DNA of 14,731 bases, from NCBI GenBank assembly GCA_028872645.1, contig JAPKDK010000042.1:1-14731 (forward strand), given 5' to 3'. A program made the position numbers and the translations under genes. The stretch is from Verrucomicrobiota bacterium. GTDB lineage: Bacteria > Verrucomicrobiota > Verrucomicrobiia > Limisphaerales > UBA1100. Below, piece after piece: positions 1 through 6,411 of this stretch. The notes below the pieces were generated by a model, which saw nothing but the letters and a program-made list of their open reading frames with translations, had not been told where the DNA came from and made no database searches. Position 1 is the stretch's first letter. Each line of letters opens with the position of its first letter.

Positions 1-3000
1 GAGGACATCCTCGAGCTGTTTGCCAAGTGCAAGGATGAGCAGCGGGCGTGGCTGTTGTTGGAGGATTATTTTTCCAAGCTGAAGCTGAGCCGCAAGGATT
101 TTCCCGGGGATGATTGGTGGGATGACGTGGCGAAGGCAAAGGGCAAGAAACGGCTGGAGGCGCTCTCGGTGGTGTTCCTGCGCGCGGGTCGGCAGATGCC
201 GGCGGAGCTAAACCAGCACGCAAACCTCAAGCGCTTCAACGAAATCGAAAAGGCCGAGCGCGAGCGCGCTGTGTTCAAGGAGCTGGAGCATTGGATGTTC
301 CCGCCCGCGCCAAATCATCTCGATGCCCCGCGCGCATCCATCCGCGCCGTGGCCGTGTCGGAGCCGGAAGACCTTAATTCAAGTCTGCAAACCTTGCGGG
401 TGGAATTCGTGGTGCGCAGGCCGCGCACGGGCGACCGCAAGAAATCGATTACCAATCTCGTGGACCTCACCGTGCGCGCTGCGCACGAAAAGGAATTGTT
501 TCCGGCCGAGGATTGGGAATTCATCGAGTGGGTTGTCGAACATTACGGCGACGAGCTCAAAGGGCGCGACAGCCTCACCCTCACCGGCCAGCCGTTGCTG
601 CAATGGCTGGCGCATTGGGGCGGCCAATCGCGACTGCAACCGGGCATGGATTCCCAGCCCTACGAGTTCCACGGCCAACTCGCCGAGCTGAGCCCTTCGT
701 TCAAAAACGGCACGGCTGTGCTCGCTTTCACCCATACGCTCTTGCTGCCCGATGGCCGCGAGGTGGCGCTGGAGGATGCGAAATTTTTTACCGGTCGGCC
801 CACAATGGTACTGGTGGACAACACATTTTATTTCCTGCGCAACAGTCCGCCGGCTTCGCTCCTCAGCAAATGGGTGGGCAATCCGCGCGCGCCGATCAAC
901 AAACTGAGCACACGATTCATCACCGAACTGCGCCGCACCCACGTGCGCGAGGGCATCGACTGGAATGAACTGTGCGAATCGCACACAGCCAAGCCGCTGT
1001 TCGTTTTGGAAATGCATGGCGACCGCCTCGAACTGCGCTTGCAAGCCAAGAGCGACCTCGACGGCAGCCTCTGGGAATGGACTGGTCATGAATGGCACAT
1101 CAAAGCCAAAGGCAAACGCCGCGCGGACAAGCCGCAAGTATTGGAGGACGCCCGCCTCGAGCCTTCCATCGAATGGCTGCGCAAGCTCGATTGGTTTACG
1201 CCCGAACCCGGTTTGTGGGTGGGTGATGCGAATGAAAATTTTCTTAACGTGCTCGCCAGCGTGTGGCACGAACGCCCGCAGGACGCGGAATTTCTAGGCA
1301 ACGATTCGTTCCAACGCCTGTTCCTCAAACCCAAGCGATTAAAGCCCACACTCATCGTGAAGGGCAGCGGCATCGATTGGCTTTCAGTTTCCACGGAGTG
1401 GGAAGAGGAAGGGATGAAGCTCACCAAAAAAGATTTGGAAAGCCTCGCGCAGGCGACCAGCCGGTTTGTGAAACTGCCCAGCAAAGGCTGGGTGGAGCTG
1501 GACGTCGACGCCACCCAACGCGCGCAGGAAACGATGGCCGATCTCGGCCTCGATGGCCTCGAAACGGGCACGCAAAAAATCGCGATGGAACAGGCCGCCC
1601 ATCTCGGCGAAGACGCTCTTTCGCAATTCGGCGATGACAAGCAGGCGCAAAAACTGCGCGACCGCATCGAGCATTTCGAGGGCATCCCCACCAACGATCT
1701 GCCCGAAGGCATCAATGCCGAACTGCGGCCGTATCAGCATTCGGGCTTCGAGTTTCTCTGCCATCTGCAGTCCATGCGCCTCGGCGGCATCCTCGCCGAC
1801 GATATGGGCCTCGGCAAAACGCTCCAAACGCTTGTCTATGTTAAATGGCTCAAGCACCGGAAAAAACGCGGCAAGTCCAATCCGTGCCTCGTCGTGTGCC
1901 CCGCCTCGGTGATGCACAACTGGAAACGCGAGGTGGAGAAATTCACGCCGGATATGTCCGTGCTCGTGCTCGAAAGCGGCGCCGCGCGCCACGCGATGCG
2001 CAAGCACATCCCTGATTACGACATCGTGGTTACCAACTACTCGCTGCTCCGCCGCGACCTCGAGGATTTGCAACGCTACAAATTCAACGCCATTATTCTC
2101 GACGAAGCGCAGTTCATCAAAAACCCCGGCGCGCAGGTCACCCAATCAGTGAAGCAACTCTCGTGCAAAATCCGGCTCGCCCTCACCGGCACACCGTTGG
2201 AAAATCGCCTACTTGATTTGTGGAGCATCGTGGACTTCGTACAGCCGGGCTATCTCGGCGATGAAAAACATTTCCACGCCATGTACGACCCCGCCGGCGG
2301 CGACAGCGAAGAAGCCATCGCCAATCGCCGCATCGCCCGCAAGCGCCTCTCCTCGCGACTGCGCCCCATTTTGCTCCGGCGCGTCAAAACCGAGGTCGCC
2401 AAGGATTTGCCCGAGCGCATCGAGCAACGGCATGACTGCGAACTCGGCACGGATCAACGCAAACTGTACCTCGCCGAACTCCGTCGCAGCCGCGATACGG
2501 TGATGGAAACCATCCAAACTAAAGGCGTCGCCAAAAGCCGAATGCAAGTGCTCGCCGCCCTCACGCGATTGCGCCAGATTTGCTGTCACCCCGCACTCGT
2601 GGGCAACGACTCCTCCTCCGGAAAAACCGATGCGCTCTTCGACCTGCTCGAGCCATTGGTCGCACAGGGCGAAAAAGTTTTGGTCTTCAGTCAGTTTGTG
2701 CAGATGCTGAAAATTTTGGAAAAAGATTGCGGCACACGCGAAATCCCAACGCATATACTCACCGGCGAGACCAAAAACCGGCAGGACGTCGTCAACGCGT
2801 TTCAGGAATCCGAAGGTGCGGGCATCTTCTTGCTCAGCCTCCGCGCCGCCGGCACCGGCCTCAACCTCACCACCGCAAGCTATGTAGTGCTATACGATCC
2901 GTGGTGGAACCCAGCCGTGGAAGCGCAGGCCATTGACCGCACCCACCGCATCGGCCAAACCAAAACCGTCAACGCCTACAAACTTATCGCCCCCGGAACG

Positions 3001-3126
3001 GTTGAGGAAAAAATCTGGAACCTCCAACAAAGCAAACGCCAAACCATCTCCGACGTCCTCGGCGAAAAGGGCTTCGCCAAGAGCCTCACCAAAACCGATT
3101 TGGAATTCCTCTTCAGCGAAGCATAA
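1..3126 (+). CDS. SNF2-family DEAD/DEAH-box helicase (5' end outside window)
   Basis: The reading frame is open from base 1, so the true start lies upstream; a TTG at base 55 is in frame but there is no reason to prefer it. About 1,041 residues are visible. The C-terminal half is a complete Swi2/Snf2 ATPase: motif I DMGLGKT (1801-1821), motif II DEAQ (2101-2112), motif III LTGTPLEN (2182-2205), then the helicase C lobe with AAGTGLNL and motif VI DRTHRIGQ (2935-2958). All ATPase motifs look intact. The roughly 550 residues before motif I show no domain I can name; bacterial relatives often carry a SWIM zinc finger further upstream, which would be off the window. Family members are ATP-driven DNA translocases that remodel protein-DNA or RNA polymerase-DNA complexes; the specific partner is unknown. 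The gene stands alone, followed by a hairpin repeat and a tRNA on the other strand. Confidence 0.93.
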   Translation, partial: EDILELFAKCKDEQRAWLLLEDYFSKLKLSRKDFPGDDWWDDVAKAKGKKRLEALSVVFLRAGRQMPAELNQHANLKRFNEIEKAERERAVFKELEHWMFPPAPNHLDAPRASIRAVAVSEPEDLNSSLQTLRVEFVVRRPRTGDRKKSITNLVDLTVRAAHEKELFPAEDWEFIEWVVEHYGDELKGRDSLTLTGQPLLQWLAHWGGQSRLQPGMDSQPYEFHGQLAELSPSFKNGTAVLAFTHTLLLPDGREVALEDAKFFTGRPTMVLVDNTFYFLRNSPPASLLSKWVGNPRAPINKLSTRFITELRRTHVREGIDWNELCESHTAKPLFVLEMHGDRLELRLQAKSDLDGSLWEWTGHEWHIKAKGKRRADKPQVLEDARLEPSIEWLRKLDWFTPEPGLWVGDANENFLNVLASVWHERPQDAEFLGNDSFQRLFLKPKRLKPTLIVKGSGIDWLSVSTEWEEEGMKLTKKDLESLAQATSRFVKLPSKGWVELDVDATQRAQETMADLGLDGLETGTQKIAMEQAAHLGEDALSQFGDDKQAQKLRDRIEHFEGIPTNDLPEGINAELRPYQHSGFEFLCHLQSMRLGGILADDMGLGKTLQTLVYVKWLKHRKKRGKSNPCLVVCPASVMHNWKREVEKFTPDMSVLVLESGAARHAMRKHIPDYDIVVTNYSLLRRDLEDLQRYKFNAIILDEAQFIKNPGAQVTQSVKQLSCKIRLALTGTPLENRLLDLWSIVDFVQPGYLGDEKHFHAMYDPAGGDSEEAIANRRIARKRLSSRLRPILLRRVKTEVAKDLPERIEQRHDCELGTDQRKLYLAELRRSRDTVMETIQTKGVAKSRMQVLAALTRLRQICCHPALVGNDSSSGKTDALFDLLEPLVAQGEKVLVFSQFVQMLKILEKDCGTREIPTHILTGETKNRQDVVNAFQESEGAGIFLLSLRAAGTGLNLTTASYVVLYDPWWNPAVEAQAIDRTHRIGQTKTVNAYKLIAPGTVEEKIWNLQQSKRQTISDVLGEKGFAKSLTKTDLEFLFSEA

Positions 3127-3166
3127 AGAAGTGAGTGGTGCCCGCTGCGAAACACGAATCATCAAT

Positions 3167-3213
3167 TAAAATTCAAAAACCCAAGCCCTTGAGCCTTGGT
3201 CATTGAAAATTAA
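3167..3213. repeat. Imperfect hairpin repeat downstream of the helicase gene and of tRNA-Gln
   Basis: CCAAG (3181-3185) pairs with CTTGG (3195-3199). TTCAA (3172-3176) pairs with TTGAA (3203-3207), and outer AT-rich flanks partly pair. The element lies between the helicase stop (3126) and the 3' end of the tRNA (3218), so it could end transcripts arriving from both sides. Just past the tRNA on the minus strand is a run of five T (3212-3216). It shares the words TTGGTCATT and CTTGGGTT...GAATTT with the larger inverted repeat at 4403-4460, which suggests one repeat family. Confidence 0.55.
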
Positions 3214-3217
3214 AAAG

Positions 3218-3291
3218 TGGTTGTCCCGCAGGGATTTGAACCCCGACTAGATGTACCAAAAACATCTGTGCTACCATTACACCACGGGACA
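3218..3291 (-). tRNA. tRNA-Gln (anticodon TTG), CCA encoded
   Basis: Read on the minus strand the 74 nt fold as a full cloverleaf. The acceptor is TGTCCCG with CGGGACA, the D arm is GTGT-AATGGTA-GCAC, the anticodon stem is GATGT/ACATC with loop TTTTGGT (anticodon TTG), the variable loop has 4 nt, and the T arm is CGGGG-TTCAAAT-CCCTG with one G-T pair. A discriminator A and an encoded CCA (3218-3220) follow. The weak U1-A72 pair is typical of bacterial tRNA-Gln and supports the identity. It is divergent from the dihydrouridine synthase gene, with 50 bp between them. Confidence 0.95.
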
Positions 3292-3341
3292 GTGGGCAGC
3301 ACACCCTAGCCGCCCAGCGCCCCGCCGAAAAGAAAAAACCA

Positions 3342-4397
3342 ATGACCCCCGCCGAGCACTTCCGCGTCACCCTTGCCCGCGCGCCCATCACCGCGCTTGC
3401 GCCAATGCAGGATGTCACCGACCTCCCCTTTTGGCGGCTGATGGCGAAGTACGGCGGGCCCGATCTGTACGTCACCGAATACTTCCGCGTGCGTGATGGG
3501 TCGTGCCTTGAAAAACCCATCCTCAATTCCATCACCCAAAACCCCACCGGCAAACCCGCGCTCGCCCAGCTCATTGGCAACCACATCCCCTCGCTCATCC
3601 GCACCGCGCGCGAACTGCAACAATATCCCATCGCCGGCATCGACCTCAACCTCGGTTGCCCCGCGCCCGTCGTTTATAAAAAATGCGCCGGCGGTGGCTT
3701 GCTCCGCGATCCCGCCCAAGTCGACGCCATCCTCGGCGCACTCCGCGACGCCATCGAAATTCCTTTCACCGTAAAAACCCGCATCGGATTTGACGACCCC
3801 GCCGTATTCGAGGAACTCCTGCCCATTTTCGCCAAACACAGCATCAACCTCCTCACCGTCCACGGCCGCACTGTGCGCGAAGGCTACCGCAGCGGCGTCC
3901 ATTATGATTACATCGCGCGCGCCGTCGAAGCCCTCCCCTGCCCCGTGCTCGCCAACGGCAATATTTACTCCCCCGCCAAAGCCGCCGCCGTACTCGCCGA
4001 CACCCACGCCGCCGGCCTCATGATCGGCCGCGCCGCCATCCGCAACCCGTGGCTCTTCCGCCAAATCCGCGAAACTCAATATGGCCAAAACAACGAAACC
4101 CCCTTCACGCCCACCGGCCACGATGTGCTCGACTATTTGCGTGACCTCTTTGAAAGCGTGCGCCCCCCAAACTTGAACGAAAAATCGCACGTATCGAAAA
4201 TGAAAAAATATTTTAACTACATCGGCATCGGCATCGACCCCACCGGCGACTTCCTCCACCGCATCCGTCGCACCACCACCGAAGCCGACCTCTTCACCAT
4301 CTGCGCCGACCACCTCGAGCACGACCGACCCATGCCGCTGGAACCCTTCGACCTCGAATTAAAACCGCAAGATGTTTTGGCGGGAGAACATCGGTAG
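3342..4397 (+). CDS. dus: tRNA-dihydrouridine synthase (Dus family)
   Basis: A 351-aa flavoenzyme of the Dus family, which reduces specific uridines in the tRNA D-loop to dihydrouridine using NAD(P)H. It has a TIM-barrel FMN-binding core with APMQDVTD near residue 20, the signature DLNLGCP whose Cys106 is the expected catalytic acid, VKTRIGF (144-150) with the FMN/substrate lysine region, TVHGRT (172-177), NGNI (205-208) and the phosphate-binding GLMIGRAAIRNPW (225-237). The C-terminal helical tRNA-binding region (about 250-340) is present, so the length is normal. The ATG at 3342 is followed directly by MTPAEHFRVTLARAPITALAPM, the usual distance to the first motif. There is no clear Shine-Dalgarno; only an A-rich AAAAGAAAAAA precedes it. 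Which Dus subfamily, and so which tRNA position, cannot be told from this reading. Confidence 0.94.
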   Translation: MTPAEHFRVTLARAPITALAPMQDVTDLPFWRLMAKYGGPDLYVTEYFRVRDGSCLEKPILNSITQNPTGKPALAQLIGNHIPSLIRTARELQQYPIAGIDLNLGCPAPVVYKKCAGGGLLRDPAQVDAILGALRDAIEIPFTVKTRIGFDDPAVFEELLPIFAKHSINLLTVHGRTVREGYRSGVHYDYIARAVEALPCPVLANGNIYSPAKAAAVLADTHAAGLMIGRAAIRNPWLFRQIRETQYGQNNETPFTPTGHDVLDYLRDLFESVRPPNLNEKSHVSKMKKYFNYIGIGIDPTGDFLHRIRRTTTEADLFTICADHLEHDRPMPLEPFDLELKPQDVLAGEHR

Positions 4398-4402
4398 AAG
4401 CC

Positions 4403-4460
4403 CCAAATTCCAATAACCCAGACCCAAGAAATTCCTTGGGTCTGGGTTATTGGAATTTGG
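4403..4460. repeat. Perfect 26-bp inverted repeat between convergent dus and ispH
   Basis: The left arm (4403-4428) and right arm (4435-4460) are exact reverse complements, with a 6-nt loop AAATTC. It begins 6 bp after the dus stop and runs 14 bp into the convergent ispH gene, covering its stop codon (4447-4449) and the codons before it. It would form a very stable hairpin in either transcript and probably ends or stabilises both mRNAs. No U-tract follows on either strand, so it is not a textbook intrinsic terminator. The TTGGTCATT word is shared with the hairpin at 3167-3213. Confidence 0.85.
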
Positions 4461-5652
4461 TCATTTCCCGCACGCGAGACTCCACCGCATCAATCGTTTC
4501 ATCTGGCGTCGACGTACCGGCCGTGATGCCCAGCGTACCGTTTTCTGGAATCCATTCCGCGCACACATCATCCGGCCCCTGCACGTGATACACGCTTTCG
4601 CAATACTTGCCACAAGTGCGAACGAGTTCCGCAGTGTTGTTACTATTGGCGCCGCCGACCACGAGCACTACGTCGGACTGAAACGCCATTTCCTCTGCGG
4701 CCCCCTGCCGCTGCTTGGTGGGCTGGCACACGGTATCCACAAACCGCACCTCTGATTTTGGAAAACGCGCCTGCAAATAATCCACCAACTCCCGCACGCG
4801 CGAGATGGGTTGCGTGGTTTGCGCCGCCACACCAAAATGCGGCCGAGCTTTCAATGCGTCGATGTCCGTTTCATTTAACACCACGTCGCACTCGTCCAAG
4901 TCCTCAGTAAGCCCGCGCACTTCCACGTGCCCTTTTCGTCCGATGACGACCACGTGAAATCCCGACGTTGCCAGTTTGCGAACTTGCTCGTGAGCGAAAT
5001 GCACCAGCGGACACGTCGCATCGGCCACCCGCAAGCCCGCCGCACGCGCGCGGGCACGGGCCTTGTCCGACGCGCCGTGTGCAGTAATCATCGCGGCCGA
5101 TGTGGTCACGCGATCAAGTTCATTTTCAAATTGCACACCGCGCTGCCCGAGGTCGTCCAGAACGGTGGCATTGTGCACCAACTCGCCCAAAACCGTGAGC
5201 GGCCTTGCCGCAACCTCCTTCCGCACCATCGTAATGGCATCACGCACGCCAAAGCACATGCCCAAATGTTCTGCCCGCAGGAGGGTAATTCCGGCTTTGT
5301 ATGGCAAAGGCTGGGTAAGCAGTTCATTCGGTTGGGTTTTATTCTCCAACCAGCGCGCCTGTTTTACAATGACCTCCAGGAAAGCCACGTACTCGCTGAA
5401 TGCCCTGCGTCCAGCCGCGGTCTGGGAGCAGGTGGTGTGCGAGCGGTTGTCCTGAACGCTTTTGGCCACCGCCACGTATCCTGCCTTTCGCAAAGTGTGA
5501 ATGTGGGTGGTCAGATTGCCATCGGTCATCCCAAGCGCGTCGCGCAATTCGGTAAACGAAAGCTCCACCGCAGCGGCGAGCATCGACATAATCGCCATTC
5601 GCCCTTTCTCGTGGATCACTTTATCCAGTTGCTGGAATGATTCTGCGTTCAC
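4447..5652 (-). CDS. ispH: Fusion: winged-helix DNA-binding domain + IspH (HMBPP reductase)
   Basis: 401 aa. Residues about 1-100 form a winged-helix regulator domain: LDKVIHEKGRMAIMSML, then a helix-turn-helix FTELRDALGMTDGNLTTHI and wing-like KSVQDNRSHTT. This resembles the stand-alone family of about 100-aa regulators (PF13601-like). Residues about 120-401 are IspH/LytB, the last enzyme of the MEP pathway, which reduces HMBPP to IPP and DMAPP with a [4Fe-4S] cluster. The three cluster cysteines are present (C133 in GMCFGV, C214 in DATCPLV, C309 in DTVCQPT). So are counterparts of E. coli H41 (H160), H74 (H192), H124 (H242), E126 (E244), the QTT motif (278-280), the NSNN loop (336-339) and the AGTSTPD loop. 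The second serine of the usual NSSN is Asn here. The GTG start overlaps the stop of the upstream membrane gene by 4 nt (GTGA). No in-frame start suits a separate IspH. The last codons (MTKFQ) lie in or beside an inverted repeat. Fusion and enzyme identity are seen; regulation by the cluster or substrate is inference. Confidence 0.93.
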   Translation of the reverse strand: MNAESFQQLDKVIHEKGRMAIMSMLAAAVELSFTELRDALGMTDGNLTTHIHTLRKAGYVAVAKSVQDNRSHTTCSQTAAGRRAFSEYVAFLEVIVKQARWLENKTQPNELLTQPLPYKAGITLLRAEHLGMCFGVRDAITMVRKEVAARPLTVLGELVHNATVLDDLGQRGVQFENELDRVTTSAAMITAHGASDKARARARAAGLRVADATCPLVHFAHEQVRKLATSGFHVVVIGRKGHVEVRGLTEDLDECDVVLNETDIDALKARPHFGVAAQTTQPISRVRELVDYLQARFPKSEVRFVDTVCQPTKQRQGAAEEMAFQSDVVLVVGGANSNNTAELVRTCGKYCESVYHVQGPDDVCAEWIPENGTLGITAGTSTPDETIDAVESRVREMTKFQ

Positions 5653-6269
5653 TCTTCGTTCATCGGCTCCGCCGTCAGTTTCAAATAAAGTCCATAAGCC
5701 AAATGATTAGCCCCGAAGGCCCAGCCCATCACCCAATTCGCGTTTGCTTCGCCGAGCCATTTCACGTCGCCCATAGTGTGTAAACACAGACAAATTGAGC
5801 CACAAATGACAAAACCCCACCCCACCAGTTTCAGCCCGCGCCGCATGAAAAATCCCGCCGCATGGAGTGCCCCACCGTACAACACCATCCACAATGCAAT
5901 CAGGCGAATGCTGTCGCGACCATCCGTGTTCAAAATTTCCAACACACCCAAGATCAACCCCGCGAGCAGCAGCGGCACCATTACCTGCGCCACACGGCGG
6001 GTGGGTGGTGACCAAAATTCCTCATCCGCCTGCAACGCCTGACGCCGCACCAACAACAGCGCTGCCAAGATTGCCACAACGCCCATCCCTAACCAGTAAG
6101 CGGCGAAATTGTTTTGCCCTGTCCATCCCATCCCTGCCAACCCGGCAGCCGCGATGCCCAGCACGCCCACGGTGATAGCCACCGGCGCGAGGGCGCGGCG
6201 GTAGGCGCTGGCCCTTTCCATCAGGGTGCGAATGGTGTTCAGATTCTCCTCGGCCCACTGAGCGCTCAT
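5649..6269 (-). CDS. Small multi-pass membrane protein, partner of the HTH-IspH fusion
   Basis: 206 aa from the ATG at 6269. The frame extends upstream to a TTG at 6305, but that stretch contains the palindrome and adds no conserved-looking sequence, so I prefer the ATG. A short cytoplasmic-type helix (ENLNTIRTLMERASAYR) is followed by five or six hydrophobic segments: LAPVAITVGVLGIAAAGLAG, AAYWLGMGVVAILAALLL, VMVPLLLAGLILGVLEI, LIALWMVLYGGALHAAGFF, VGWGFVICGSICLCLH, and perhaps VMGWAFGANHLAYGLYL. A helix carrying ..IR..MER...Y.. before four to six membrane spans matches, in my recollection, small membrane proteins often encoded beside winged-helix regulators. Function is unknown; it may sense or transduce a signal to the DNA-binding partner. 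The TGA stop overlaps the GTG start of the next gene, implying translational coupling. There is no obvious Shine-Dalgarno. Confidence 0.85.
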   Translation of the reverse strand: MSAQWAEENLNTIRTLMERASAYRRALAPVAITVGVLGIAAAGLAGMGWTGQNNFAAYWLGMGVVAILAALLLVRRQALQADEEFWSPPTRRVAQVMVPLLLAGLILGVLEILNTDGRDSIRLIALWMVLYGGALHAAGFFMRRGLKLVGWGFVICGSICLCLHTMGDVKWLGEANANWVMGWAFGANHLAYGLYLKLTAEPMNEE

Positions 6270-6275
6270 ACGTTT

Positions 6276-6292
6276 ACTTTGTGTTACAAAGT
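6276..6292 (-). promoter_or_regulatory. 17-bp perfect palindrome, candidate operator of the membrane protein/HTH-IspH unit
   Basis: ACTTTGT-GTT-ACAAAGT has 7-bp arms with a 3-bp spacer and lies 6 bp upstream of the ATG at 6269. Its size and two-fold symmetry suit a dimeric winged-helix regulator. Because the first two genes of the unit include such a regulator, autoregulation is the simplest reading. A hairpin role in the 5' leader is the alternative. The upstream sequence (6293-6330) is AT-rich and could hold a promoter, but I cannot fix -35 and -10 boxes. Confidence 0.6.
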
Positions 6293-6411
6293 GATATGCA
6301 ATCAAGATTTAATTGTGAGGTATACTTAGAGGATTGAGCAGTTTGAATTGGCGATTGAACGGCCCGAGCTACAGTTGGAAAAGAAATGCCCGACAAAAAA
6401 TTGGCGTAGAA

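Noticed and set aside
379..2145. Two long minus-strand frames (379-1269 and 1384-2145) inside the helicase gene
   Set aside because: Both are antisense to a continuous SNF2 protein and show no family features.
3306..4322. Long open frame (338 codons) on the minus strand opposite the dus gene
   Set aside because: The plus strand encodes an unmistakable Dus with all motifs. The opposite frame is Gly/Val/Ala/Asp-rich, as expected of an antisense shadow in GC-rich DNA, and it runs towards the tRNA without a recognisable domain.
5300..5360. Possibility that the HTH and IspH parts are two genes joined by a sequencing error
   Set aside because: The frame is continuous across the linker (about residues 100-120). 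There is no in-frame start suited to a separate IspH, and the GTG start is coupled to the upstream gene, so a real fusion is the simpler reading.
4927..5640. Plus-strand frame (237 codons) opposite ispH
   Set aside because: It is antisense to the conserved HTH-IspH protein, with no domain or initiation context of its own.
6270..6305. Upstream TTG (6305) as start of the membrane protein
   Set aside because: It would place the palindrome inside the coding region and add 12 residues unlike the rest; the ATG at 6269 gives a normal N-terminus.
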